Shown here piece after piece: positions 1 to 8,955 of a stretch of DNA of 22,478 nt. Within the stretch, counting starts at the first letter, position 1. Each line of letters opens with the position of its first letter. This DNA comes from Fragilaria crotonensis (taxonomy: Eukaryota > Bacillariophyta > Fragilariophyceae > Fragilariales > Fragilariaceae): assembly GCA_022925895.1 (NCBI GenBank), contig JAKSYS010000815.1:1-22478 (forward strand). The letters run 5' to 3'. The notes below the pieces were generated by a model. The model did no database searches. It had not been told where the DNA came from and saw only the letters and a list, made by a program, of their open reading frames with translations. The position numbers and the translations under genes are program-made.

Positions 1-1343
1 TATTTGTCGTCTGTCGCAAACGTCGTTGCGAATGTGGCTGCTGTCGTCGTTGATGTTGCGATTCGACGGCGTCGATTGCGGACACGAAGGACAAAGGGAT
101 CTGTCCCTGGACGTGTATTTCAGCAACGCAAGCGCAGGTCAGTTCGAGACATTTACAAAGAGCTTGGAAAAGTCTACTTCAGGAGGGCATATAGAATGAA
201 GTACCGAACGTTCACGAGTCTCGCAAATGAGCTTCGTCCCTACATCATCCAGGCATCTGGTCAGAAGGTGGAGCCCGATACATTCCTAATGGACCAATTT
301 CGCCAGATGTCCGACTTGCTTGTGCCATTCGTTGGTTTGCTGGTGGCTCCGTCTATGATATAATGACCACCTACGGTATTGGTCACACGACACAACTAAC
401 AGCTGGTGGTATGTTGTGGATGCCATCAACAGACATCCAAAGTTTAAGATTGTGTACCCCGACAATCATGATGAGCAGCGAGCAATAGCCCAAGGCTTCT
501 ACGACGTTTCAAGTGCGGGTTTCAGGTGCTGTGCAGGGGCAGTAGATGGTATTCTAATTTGGACGCACAAGCCATCACCAAGAGATTGCGAACGCTCTGG
601 GTGTAGCCCCGGCAAATTTCACTGTACAAGGAAGAAGAAGTTTGGACTGAATTGTCAAGCAGTCTGTGATGTTCGGGGACGGATTCTGGACATATCAATC
701 AGTACCGGGATCGACATCAGATTGTCTTGCATTCGAAGGAATGTCACTGTTCAACAAACTTGAAGATGGCATTTTAGCTCCGGGACTGTGCCTGTTTGGA
801 GACAATGCATACTTGAACACACCGTACATGGCAACACCGTATGCAGCTGTTTCTGGTGGAACAAAGGATTCATACAACTTTTATCACTCCCAATTGCGAA
901 TTCGTATTGAATGCACATTTGGTATGTTGACACATAGATGGGCAATCTTACGAAGTGCGATACCGATGAATGTTACGGTACACAAGACTGTTGCGCTAGT
1001 ACTCGCACTCGCAAAGCTCCATAACTACTGTATTGATGCCGAGGATGGCAATTCTGATCTGACTCACACAGCGAGTGATGAGTGGCTGACTGAAGTCAAT
1101 GGTGGTGTACCCTTGGTTGCAACAGGGGATCCATCCTCCAGTCCCAACGACGTCATACCCGAACAATTGCTGGATGGTGGCAACCATTTTGACGACATTG
1201 GTGGCGTCACTGGTCGGTACAATAGGCAGCGACGTTACAACTACGTCAGTGAAAATGCTGGAGTACCACTTCCGAGAGATCAGTTACACTCCTACATTGC
1301 ATCAATTGGTGTGACGCGACCGACACCTCTACCTGTGCGATGA
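1..1343 (+). pseudogene. Harbinger/HARBI1-like DDE transposase (DDE_Tnp_4 family), 5' partial, frame-broken
   Basis: The reading frame is open into the window edge, so the N-terminus is missing or starts near position 4. The first part (to about 305) is Arg-rich and contains YRMKYRTFTSLANELRPYI, typical of the region before the catalytic core. Core motifs follow: GAVDGILIW near 540 (first Asp), PGSTSDCLAF near 705-735 (conserved Asp in the central block), LFGDNAYL near 795 (second catalytic Asp) and IRIECTFGMLTHRW near 900 (catalytic Glu in the usual R..IE..FG context), then LAKLHNYCID. The product would catalyse cut-and-paste transposition in the nucleus. The frame changes near 305, 388 and 700-706; the first two need one added base, the third one removed or two added (for example an extra C at each of two places). 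Family call is firm; whether the gene is truly dead or mis-sequenced is not settled. Stop TGA at 1341-1343. Confidence 0.85.
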
Positions 1344-1475
1344 TCCTCGTAGTATTTAAGTACGAGCAGTAATTACTAAGAGCAAGCGTGATGCTATCGT
1401 ACTTCAAGCGACTACTATACAATTAATGGCATACGACAGTGCTATCTTCTTCATTACAAACGTGGCTCCACAACA

Positions 1476-3167
1476 CTAGCTAGTAGTATCATTGCTATCC
1501 TCCTCGTCCAATAAACGAAGCTCCTCTTCCAAGAGGCGACCTTCATTGACATAAAACTCTGAAAGTCTTTTACTTCGTTCGTCACTCATATCAATTCTGC
1601 ATTCATCCTACGATATTGTCGTGCGAGGTCAAGCAATTCCGTTCGACGTTGGAAAAGACGTTTGCGAGACTGTTCTTCTTGTTCTGATCGAAGCCTTTTC
1701 GCTTCCAACTCGTTCGTGAGTCCGATCTCGTTCCCGATCGATTCGCATTTGTCGCTGACACTCGGCCAGGTCTCTCACTGATTCAATGAGAGGAGTAAAG
1801 GCGTTGATGTTCTTGTTGGTCCCCTTGCAGTCCTGCATGGCGGTGCCGTCCTCGCTGACTGCGACTGCCACCACTGCTTGTGCTCGTGACACTTGGTGCC
1901 ATTGATGCATCCGCTGCACCTGTATTATTGGTGAGACGTTGTAGAGACGATTGAAGTAGTTGGTGAGTATCCGCTACTTCCCAGAAGTATAACAGGTAGG
2001 ATGGCCTACCGTTGAGGAATGCCGCTCGGCTTTGGAGTGCACGTGGTGGTCGACTCTTGAGAGAACCGATTGTGGTGCTGCTGTGACTGGTAGGAGACAA
2101 GTCGTCATCTGATAACGATTCGACTTCACTGTTGACCTCCTCCTGGTCAGCACCAGTACCAGTATCCCCTTCTTCCTCTTGGTCCCTGCCGCCTTCGCCT
2201 TGTCCACTTTGCTCCCAGCGAGTTATAATGCGAAGCAATTCTGACCTCATTGAAGTGAAACAGTCTTCAACTTTCTGCGGTGTCGCTGGAACTAATCCGG
2301 AGACGAGGTCATACGAACAATCGGTTGCCAGTTGGAAATCTAAATGACATTCCGAAGGCGGAGCTACAGGGTTGAATGAAGGGTTGTTCCAAAGCTCAGC
2401 AATAACTTCGAAGACAGTTGGGGTCTGCAAAACAAAGACGACACGTGTTAGTAAGTGCATTGCAGCAGTGCTGAAATGAGAACCACACAACATCACTTAC
2501 CTATTATCACAGTTACGTGCATCTAATTGCTGACGCGATCGGCTGTTCGCTCTCGTGAGGAAAAGACACTTGACATTGTCCTGCGTTAGACACATAATAA
2601 TGCGAAGGTATGGAACACTGCCGCGCCAGTGACCCCGCCCTCCGCTACTTGTACCACGCTGAACACCACCAGCAGGAGCATTCGTCGGCACCTGCTGCTG
2701 TTCGTCTGTCCTCCTTTCTAGCACGTTGCGAAGCCTCAGTACTTCCATCGTTAAAAATTCAATGTCCTTTTCATCTCGAACTGGGTTTCGATGAAGCCAT
2801 TCTGACGTCTGTAAACGAGTCCAGTTACTTGGACGTGGCACTGGAACAATTTCAAACAAGTTGGCACGACGCACAATTTCATTCACATAGTCAGTGTTGC
2901 GAGGACGCATGATTGAAGTCTTTGGGAGCAGGGACCATGGCTCTCGTTCAAAAGAAGAGAGGTTCATTGTTGCTGTCTCGCACTCCAATACTTAGTAAGT
3001 ACAGTACCTTTTTGTTGTTGCCCGACTCGATGTAGAGCTGTTGACTGAGAGAGCAGCCATCGTTGCGGTGCTGTCCTTCAGGGGTTGCTTCATCGTTGTC
3101 GTGCTGAGGCGGCCAAGAACGTTGCGTCGTCAGCATCTGCTGATGCTGAGGAATGTTCAGAACTCAT
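1476..3167 (-). pseudogene. Harbinger-associated partner protein (second transposon gene), with intron and frame breaks
   Basis: The gene runs convergently to the transposase within the same element. An N-terminal Ser/Asp-rich start (ATG at 3167, MSSEHSSASADADD) is possible, with ATG at 2967 as an alternative. The conserved-looking core includes PRPSNWTRLQTSEWLHRNPV, an acidic helix with EVLRLRNVLERR, then VPYLRIIMCLTQDNVK and TVFEVIAELWNNPSFNPVAP. This resembles proteins that accompany Harbinger transposases in diatom genomes; I recognise the family by pattern and cannot name its fold. In Harbinger elements generally the second protein is a Myb/SANT-like DNA-binding partner that aids nuclear import and targeting. 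A GT..AG intron is seen at 2425-2500. Charged coiled-coil-like sequence (SEQEEQSRKRLFQRR, later EGRLLEEELRLLDEEDS) closes the protein at TAG 1476-1478. Frame shifts occur near 3080, 2501, 1850-1880, 1710 and 1590. Confidence 0.6.
2425..2500 (-). other. Probable spliceosomal intron in the Harbinger partner gene
   Basis: On the minus strand the upstream coding segment ends AATAG and is followed by GTAAGTGATG; 76 bases later TTTTGCAG precedes ACCCCAACTGTC, where the protein-like sequence resumes as TPTVFEVIAELW. Both splice sites are canonical and a pyrimidine-rich stretch precedes the AG. The length is normal for diatom introns. As written, joining the exons is one base out of phase; a third G before GTAAGT would restore it, matching the homopolymer shortening seen elsewhere. 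Confidence 0.65.
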
Positions 3168-3354
3168 TGTCTCTCGGCACCCAGCATTCTGCTGCTATGC
3201 TAGAGTGCCACAAGTTCTGCGAAATTATGTATGCATACGAGTTGCTAATTCTCGGAAGCAGAACACTGTTCTTGCATGCGTATGCAAAGATCTTTTGAAT
3301 CAAGTTGAATCTTCCAGAATGAGTGGTCAAAACTCAAGAGGTTGAACAGGATAT

Positions 3355-3525
3355 GAAACTTGGATTTGTTAACTTGGCTAAAAAAGTCTCGTTAACTTGG
3401 ATTGCCAAGGCCGCGAAAGACGAGTCCCACTAACTCAGAAATCGAAGTTGAATCACGAACGATTTGGTTATGTGCCCTTGGAAACTTCGAAACTTGGATC
3501 GAAGTTGGTTTGTATGGACACGCCC
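3355..3525. repeat. Right terminal and subterminal repeats of the Harbinger element
   Basis: AACTTGG occurs at 3357-3363, 3371-3377, 3394-3400 and 3491-3497, twice within GTTAACTTGG, and the mirror word CGAAGTTGG occurs at about 3500-3508. These short repeats cluster only at this end of the element, a normal place for transposase or partner-protein binding sites. The last bases, 3514-3525, read ATGGACACGCCC. The matching left end is not in the window, so the length of the terminal inverted repeat is unknown. Confidence 0.6.
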
Positions 3526-3528
3526 TAA
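3526..3528. other. Likely 3-bp target-site duplication (TAA)
   Basis: TAA follows directly after the GGGCG-type terminus. PIF/Harbinger elements duplicate a 3-bp TWA-like target. The second copy would sit left of the window and cannot be checked here. Confidence 0.5.
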
Positions 3529-3529
3529 G

Positions 3530-3615
3530 CTTGTGTAGTTACACATCTTTGTTCACACATCACACGAAAACCCCCTTTTTGTGTGTTGTGTGAACAAAGT
3601 TGTGTAACACACAAG
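3530..3615. repeat. Long imperfect inverted repeat (hairpin), about 35-bp arms, 15-bp loop
   Basis: The left arm (3530-3565) begins CTTGTGTAGTTACACA and the right arm (3581-3615) ends TGTGTAACACACAAG. Folded together the arms differ by one single-base gap and about two mismatches. The loop 3566-3580 is GAAAACCCCCTTTTT. There is no open reading frame in it. It lies two bases beyond the TAA beside the Harbinger end, so it is host or older foldback DNA next to the insertion rather than part of the element. It could be a foldback MITE, a structured RNA or a recombination relic; the sequence does not decide. Confidence 0.85.
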
Positions 3616-3755
3616 TCCCCTTTTCTACATTAGGGGTACTATTTCGAGATAGTGCTGACATCAAAACTATACAGTACACAGTACATGCTACTCTGGAGTG
3701 CTACAGTATCAATCTGACAATAAAAGTAAGTAAATGCATCGTCCGCGTCGTAATG

Positions 3756-3812
3756 TCGCTATCGCTATCATCATCGCCATCATCATCGCCATCGTCATCG
3801 CCATTGATGATC
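3756..3812 (+). repeat. ATC/GCC microsatellite
   Basis: An imperfect trinucleotide tract of ATC, GCC and GTC units (TCGCTATCGCTATCATCATC onward). It can be read as a Ser or Met run in different frames, but no surrounding gene supports coding. It is best taken as intergenic simple repeat. Confidence 0.75.
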
Positions 3813-3975
3813 GACGAATGCAAAGCAGCAGTCGCTGCTCTTCTACATTGAGGATACCGATAGTGAGTATGCATTTTTGATGCATGCTCAGTGTGTTGGT
3901 CGAAGAGGACGATGGTGAAGACACGATGAAGGTGGCAACGCCATCATGCACAGAACGACGATGAGCATGTATTCG

Positions 3976-4041
3976 GAGTACTATGTACTATGTACCACTA
4001 CTCGCTTTCTCCAGTACTCGAGTACAGTACTCGGAGTACAT
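3976..4041. repeat. GTAC-rich palindromic cluster
   Basis: The stretch contains repeated AGTACT, TGTACT, CAGTACTCGAGTAC and CGGAGTAC words, so it is made largely of short self-complementary units. Similar clusters lie at about 6800-6960, 9065-9205 and 14347-14410, always between genes. Function is unknown. Confidence 0.6.
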
Positions 4042-4851
4042 TATTTGAAATACAGCCAATCCTTTACGGGTATTTATACAGTAGTAGTGTATGCATTATC
4101 ATTTCGTACAGTATTACAGTAAAAGATGTGTGTTCACGTCAAGTGTGTTCTCGAAAAGCTGGAGACACACGGGTTAAGGACTGAGGCCACGCTACTGCTC
4201 AACGGCCCTCAACGGTCGGTGATAAATGCGGGAAATATTTTAGCAAAACAAGTGTGTCCGGGGATTTGTGTCTGGTTAGGGTCCGGCCTCACACGCTCTC
4301 CGGTTTTTACACGAATGATGAAGATGACGGGCGTCCTCGGATTATATATTCAAGATTTGATCTGATGGTCCTATGCATACTATTCATACTACTTGTACCG
4401 ATACGAGCACTGGAATTCGAAACTGTAATCCAGGGGTGACGCTGGTAACAAAGTGGGACCTGACCGAGCGGAAGTCACAAGATGTACAGTATGATAGTAT
4501 GATATAACTTTTGGTACCGGCACCTGGTAATTGAATCAAGTCAAAGAGTCAAAGTAGGTCGTTCAGCGTCGAAAATGCGCAACAACATAGTGAAAACCGT
4601 CGGCTTTCGGCGATGATAAAATTCGGAAGATTCCAAGATGTCACATCGGTCCAGCTATGCTACAAAAGGCATACACATTGAGTAAAGCTACAAGAGTTGA
4701 TATGAATTGCAGGGATACAGATGTGGAGCAAAATAACGTATTACATACTTGAACTGTACGGAGTACAGCAACCTGGCATCCTAGCATGTATCGACGATCA
4801 ATCGTTCCATAGTGACGCGATCCGAGTCTTTCTACATGTGTTTGCAAAAAT

Positions 4852-6585
4852 CTAGATGAATTGGATGCGCGAAGCAAGTCCAGCCTCGTCGTCCCATGAC
4901 AATTGCGAGAATTCTTGGAGAGTAGTGCGCCACAAGGCTCGTCCACGAAGTGTGTGTCCTCGTGCCTCGCTAATCTTCACCACTGCGTAGTCCCCCGGTT
5001 CCAAGTCAACTCGGACGTTATTGGCGATGGATTCAAAGCAAGGCTCTTTAGAAAAGACGACCCGCTTGTTCTGATCGGTGCGACCGCTCCACCTCGGACT
5101 CTCAATCGTACTCTTTTTCGACTCACCCTCCACCAGCACAAGTCGCAATTGCCCAACTTCGACTCGGTCGTTGCGCAGTTGAACCTTATTCCGAAAGACG
5201 TCAATAACTTCTTGCAACCTTCTACTCTTAATGTCTTCAGGCACATCGTCCTCCATACTTCGGTGAGCATGTGTCTTTCCTCGCATCGAATAAGCAAACA
5301 TAAAGGCTTGGTCGTACTCAATTGCTTCCATCAAGCTCAATGTATCCAGATGCTCTTCCTCAGTTTCCCCGCAAAAGCCTGAGATAAAGTCCGAGCTGAT
5401 TGCGACGTCGGGTATTGTACTACGAACGTCCTCAATGAGCTGTAGGTACGCATCTCTGCTGTACCCACGCCTCATACGCTCCAGCACCGCGGTGTTTCCG
5501 GACTGAGCAGGCATGTGAAGTTGAGAGCAGACATTGCTACGCTCGGCCATGAGTTGGAGCAACTCGGGAGGGTAGTCTTTGGGGTGTGGTGAGGTGAATC
5601 GCACCCTCAGTTCGGGCGATAATCTGGAGACAGCGTCGACCAAATCCGCAAAGTAGTACCCTGCTCCTCCACGCAGTCGATAGAGGTTGGAAAAGCCGTC
5701 ATTCGATGTGATGTAGTCTGCTTGAGGTTTCGATTGGATGGCCGCTTCCGATCGATCGTGGTAGGAATTGACATTCTGACCCAATAGAACCACTTCCTTA
5801 ACATTGCCTTCCTCAAGTAGTTGTTTGACTTCCGAGACAATAGAATCAAACGGTCGACTACGTTCTCGACCTCTCGTAAACGGCACCACACAATATGAAC
5901 ACATGTTGTTGCAGCCACGCATCACTGAAACAAATGCCGACACAGCTTGTGAATTCGTTCTTACTGGCCTCACATCTGCATAGGTTTCTTCCAATGACAA
6001 TTGAACATTCACTGCCGTCTCTTCATCGTCCTGTAGCAAAATGTCAATGAGCCTAGGTAAATCTCGGTAGGCATCTGGCCCCACTACCAAGTCTGCCAAA
6101 CCATCTTGCAGCAAGTCGTGTTTCAGTCGTTCAGCCATGCACCCTAGAACACCGACGACACGCCGTCTCGGAGGAGCTTGTTTCAGTTTTTGCTGCTGGT
6201 GAGCCTTGATGTCGCGAAGTCGATGCCACACTTTCTGCTCCGCACCTTCTCGAATGGCACAGGTGTTGGTGAGGAGGACCGCTGCTTCCGGTTCGGTAAA
6301 GACTTCAGTCATGCCGCTCTCCAATAACAATGCGCGGACAATGTCGCTGTCGGATACATTCATCTGGCAGCCATAGGTTTTGATATGAAACGTGATCGTT
6401 GGCGATCCAACCACAATTTGAGGAGTTGTAGTGCACGCAGCGACATCTGTCAAAACTTGAGCACTGTTGGATCGAGTGAAATCAGAAAGGCTTAAACCAT
6501 CTTGAGGGATTCGACGAGAAGAACTGGTTGACAAGTGTCGTACCAGGCGATGAGACTGCGAAAGGCATCGCTGCATGGTCTTCAT
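4852..6585 (-). CDS. CDK5RAP1: Mitochondrial tRNA methylthiotransferase, CDK5RAP1/MiaB family (radical SAM)
   Basis: An intact 577-residue frame. The family adds a methylthio group to C2 of N6-isopentenyladenosine-37 in tRNAs reading UNN codons, using two [4Fe-4S] clusters and S-adenosylmethionine. Seen in order: a basic, Ser-rich leader (RHLSTSSSRR, residues 16-25) typical of mitochondrial targeting; an MTTase N-terminal domain with Cys73 (YGCQMN), Cys109 (NTCAIREGA) and Cys149 (LGCMAER), which hold the auxiliary cluster; the radical-SAM motif RGCNNMCSYC with Cys225, Cys229 and Cys232; then the barrel with LLGQNVNSY, SPHPKD, HMPAQSG and SDFISGFCGET; and a C-terminal TRAM-like domain (about 500-565) for tRNA binding. 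Length matches CDK5RAP1 (near 580-600). ATG at 6585 is chosen because the six codons upstream begin with TTG. A human-like role in mitochondrial decoding is inferred from the family; dual location cannot be excluded. Confidence 0.95.
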   Translation of the reverse strand: MKTMQRCLSQSHRLVRHLSTSSSRRIPQDGLSLSDFTRSNSAQVLTDVAACTTTPQIVVGSPTITFHIKTYGCQMNVSDSDIVRALLLESGMTEVFTEPEAAVLLTNTCAIREGAEQKVWHRLRDIKAHQQQKLKQAPPRRRVVGVLGCMAERLKHDLLQDGLADLVVGPDAYRDLPRLIDILLQDDEETAVNVQLSLEETYADVRPVRTNSQAVSAFVSVMRGCNNMCSYCVVPFTRGRERSRPFDSIVSEVKQLLEEGNVKEVVLLGQNVNSYHDRSEAAIQSKPQADYITSNDGFSNLYRLRGGAGYYFADLVDAVSRLSPELRVRFTSPHPKDYPPELLQLMAERSNVCSQLHMPAQSGNTAVLERMRRGYSRDAYLQLIEDVRSTIPDVAISSDFISGFCGETEEEHLDTLSLMEAIEYDQAFMFAYSMRGKTHAHRSMEDDVPEDIKSRRLQEVIDVFRNKVQLRNDRVEVGQLRLVLVEGESKKSTIESPRWSGRTDQNKRVVFSKEPCFESIANNVRVDLEPGDYAVVKISEARGHTLRGRALWRTTLQEFSQLSWDDEAGLASRIQFI

Positions 6586-7147
6586 TGTCAGACAACACGC
6601 CAACTGATGTATTTGTCACTACGGATGAAGTTAATCAATAAGGGCAGCCTAGTAGATTAATGAGATGAGTGGTGAGAGAGCACTAAGTGCCGCAGCACGT
6701 GACGTCATCTGTGGATCGGGAAACCCGGAGGTAGAGGCGGAGGGAGAAACAGTATTTTGTATGGCCATGGGCCATGGGATAAGAGGTTACTAATCGGGTA
6801 CAGTAGGTTCTGTCGGTGCCTGTAGTCCAGTACTTCCTGTACATGTACCTGTATCATACATGTAGTATGTTCGAAGCGCTCCATTAACAATAAACAGTAC
6901 TATAGTTCTATAGTACATGGTACAACGAGTGATCCGTTACCGGTAGATACTGTACGGGTCCGCGTTTTACATAGAGGATGGGGCGTGATTTCATTTTCAG
7001 CAGCGGGTCTTGATTTACAAAGCAGAAAGCAGGTCAATTCTTACATTTTAACCGACATCAGAATACGATCTTTCCCCATGGCCGGAGCGCGGAGAGTCGT
7101 CGACGTCCGCAGTATCTCCGTCTTTCGCCACTACAACTCGACCTTCC
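6586..7147. promoter_or_regulatory. Shared upstream region of the divergent CDK5RAP1-like and SRP-receptor-beta genes
   Basis: The two start codons are 562 bp apart and face away from each other, so both promoters lie here. GCACGTGACGTCA (about 6695-6707) contains overlapping CACGTG and TGACGTCA words, classic bZIP/bHLH binding sites. A GTAC-rich stretch occupies about 6800-6960 (GTACATGTAC, AGTACTATAG, TATAGTACATGG). No TATA box could be assigned with confidence. Confidence 0.5.
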
Positions 7148-7996
7148 ATGAAAGAGGCGGTCATCAAGAAAGTAGCAAGTGATGAGCCAATCCGAACAAC
7201 AATCCGTCGTATTGTGTTACCATATCTTCCACCACCGTTGGTTCGCACCATCCATCATGCGGACCAAATATTAGGGCCGCATATGGGTGACGAACCCTCC
7301 GTGACGATTATGGGATCTCTTCTAATTGCCTACATATTGTACTACTTTCTCAAATCGGCCTCGTTCAGTGGTAAAGCCGTTGATGACGAGGAAGACGATT
7401 CATTCGCGAAATCGCTACAGCAGGAATCATTTTCAAAAAGTGTTCTCTTGGTGGGCCCCCCGAGGGCTGGCAAGACACGACTGTTCTACCAACTTTGCCA
7501 CAATGAAATCGGAGTTAGAACTGCTATCTCACTCCGACCCAATGTTGGTTTCAAAGGAGAGACTCGTTTCGTGGACTATCCAGGACATGCGCCCATCTCT
7601 GCATTGCCGTTGGATCTCTTGACTTCAAGTCGTATCTTGCTACTACTGGATGCCACTCACCCGGCTGCATCCTCGGCAGAAATCTTTCTCCAGCTACTTT
7701 TTGCAATTCCGCATGAGCCAACTGTGCTGGTGCTTTGCCATCAATCCGACAAGCCGGGAGCCTTGAATGCGAAACGAATGAGGCAACAGCTCAAAACAGA
7801 GATGGAACGGCTGCTCAAGACTACTCATGCAGACGCGAAACTGAAGGGTTGGAATCCCACAGGTCCTCTGGAATTAGAACAAGTGGCCCATCTAGGATTC
7901 GTGTCTACATCGGTCGTCACCGAAACCGGGATGGATGTCGTTCAAAGATATGTGGAGGATGGCATTCTATCTGACGCTGTAGATCCGACAAAATGA
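7148..7996 (+). CDS. SRPRB: Signal recognition particle receptor subunit beta (SRbeta-like GTPase)
   Basis: A 282-residue protein, close to the usual 240-290 for SRbeta. SRbeta anchors the SRP receptor alpha subunit in the ER membrane and coordinates delivery of ribosome-nascent-chain complexes to the translocon. Seen: an N-terminal luminal or amphipathic stretch, one membrane segment at about 52-68 (VTIMGSLLIAYILYYFL), an acidic linker (DDEEDD), then the GTPase domain with G1 GPPRAGKT (103-110), a Thr-containing switch I region near 125-140, G3 DYPGH (143-147), and HQSDKP (198-203) in place of the N/TKxD motif. The GTP-binding residues of G1 and G3 are intact; His-Gln in place of the usual Asn/Thr-Lys at G4 is as in many SRbeta proteins, which vary there. 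The 3' end abuts the converging CS-domain gene with only 3 bp between stop codons. Identity is clear from the combination of single anchor and Arf-like P-loop. Confidence 0.88.
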   Translation: MKEAVIKKVASDEPIRTTIRRIVLPYLPPPLVRTIHHADQILGPHMGDEPSVTIMGSLLIAYILYYFLKSASFSGKAVDDEEDDSFAKSLQQESFSKSVLLVGPPRAGKTRLFYQLCHNEIGVRTAISLRPNVGFKGETRFVDYPGHAPISALPLDLLTSSRILLLLDATHPAASSAEIFLQLLFAIPHEPTVLVLCHQSDKPGALNAKRMRQQLKTEMERLLKTTHADAKLKGWNPTGPLELEQVAHLGFVSTSVVTETGMDVVQRYVEDGILSDAVDPTK

Positions 7997-7999
7997 TAG

Positions 8000-8955
8000 T
8001 TATTGCTTAACTGCATAGGCCCAATTACGTCCTTCATCGATCTTTCCCAGCACAATGCATAGCTCTCGACCGCCCTGGTCGTCGTCTTGGAGTGTATACG
8101 TGGAATCGTCAACGGCAACGTTACCCCCAGTGGGCCCTTCCAAGAGCGTCTCACCGCCCACCTTAACGGTCAAGGATGATCGCGAGAACTTGACACTAAC
8201 AGTCTTGCTCGTGATGCTCGCTGCGACAGAAAACTTCAATTCAATTTCATCCGATGTCTGGCTCCAAGTGTACCCCAAATCTTTCTGCTGCTCCTGCTGC
8301 TGTTTGAGTTGCCCCATGGTACCCGTCAGGGACGCGACATTGGAAGCCCCGGAACCACCTCCACCACCTTGCGCGCGTGCAATTTGAATCCAATCGATCT
8401 CTTCCAGATCTTCCGGTCCGAAATCGGCGCGACGCCACTCGTCTTCGCCTTCGTTGTCGTAGCACCGCCCCACAAATACGTCACCATAGATACCTGGCGT
8501 CTTTTGGCCTGCAGCCTCGGGAAGGCGATGTCCACAAGCTTCAACAGATTGGATGCTCGATCATTTCTCTGGTCGGAAGATTCCGAAACGTACATACTGA
8601 CAGCATAATAACCATTGCCCTGCGTCGGCACTGTCAAGGCCATGATTTCGCAGTTGGGATTGGCATGTTGCGATTCTATGAAACTCAATATTTGAGCATC
8701 TTCCAACTGTTGAAGTTGAGGATTGTTGCCTTGAGATTCGCGAAATTGTTGAGCCACGGCTTGTCGCTCTTCCGGAGAGGCCTCACGGAGCATCCGTGCC
8801 TGGATGCCACCTCCGGACTGTTCAAAAAAGTATTGTTTCGCAGTCTTTACCAATTCATCATTGGACAAGCCACCGGATGCACTGGCTGTCTTGGATTCAA
8901 CAGGGACCGAGGAATCGGCAGGAATAAACACGTATTTAAAGGTGTTCTTCGGCAT
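8000..8955 (-). CDS. CS-domain (p23/NudC-like) protein with conserved N-terminal region, one frame break
   Basis: Reading ATG 8955 to TAA 8000-8002 needs one extra base at about 8519-8521, where the minus strand reads TTCCCGAGG; the protein then continues from VDIAFP into EAAGQKTPGIYGDVFVGRCY and totals about 318 residues. The C-terminal part (about 228-315) looks like a CS domain: GYTWSQTSDEIELKF at its start, a central VSVKFSRSSLTVKVGG strand pair and RNWAYAVKQ at its end. CS domains bind Hsp90 or related clients as co-chaperones. The N-terminal half is helical (SPEERQAVAQQFRESQ) with no family I can name. A Gly-rich linker and a Gln-rich helix join the halves. Upstream GTG-led sequence to 9060 was not taken as coding. 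The break is most simply a missing C in a C-run; both flanks remain protein-like. Confidence 0.75.

Larger units (their letters stand above)
1..3525. mobile_element. PIF/Harbinger-type DNA transposon, right-hand part (left end outside window)
   Basis: Seen: a DDE transposase of the Harbinger/HARBI1 type on the plus strand faces a partner gene on the minus strand, the usual two-gene content of Harbinger elements. The right end is placed at 3525, where the sequence reads ATGGACACGCCC then TAA. Read inward on the minus strand the end begins GGGCGTGTCCATACAAACC, resembling the GGG..TGT starts of Harbinger terminal inverted repeats, and TAA (3526-3528) fits the family's 3-bp TWA-type target duplication. 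AACTTGG words recur just inside the end, as expected for subterminal transposase-binding motifs. Both genes carry frame breaks, so the copy is non-autonomous as written, though some breaks may be sequence errors. The left terminal repeat and its TAA lie outside the window, so the boundary is inferred from one end only. Confidence 0.75.
3616..4851. other. Gene-free spacer between the hairpin and the CDK5RAP1-like gene
   Basis: No conserved protein, RNA gene or transposon end was recognised. It holds the microsatellite (listed separately), a palindromic GTAC-rich cluster near 3976-4041, and the downstream region of the minus-strand methylthiotransferase gene, whose stop codon is at 4852-4854. 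Short frames here (for example 4126-4365 and 4641-4946) show no family resemblance. Confidence 0.6.

Noticed and set aside
3530..3615. Hairpin as a bacterial-type transcription terminator
   Set aside because: The context is eukaryotic, no gene ends just upstream, and the arms are far longer than a terminator needs.
3709..3951. Met/Ala/Ile-rich minus-strand frame (MAMTMAMMMAMM)
   Set aside because: It is only the translation of the ATC/GCC microsatellite.
4903..5382. 159-codon plus-strand frame antisense to the CDK5RAP1-like gene
   Set aside because: It is the complement of a strongly conserved coding region and has no motif of its own.
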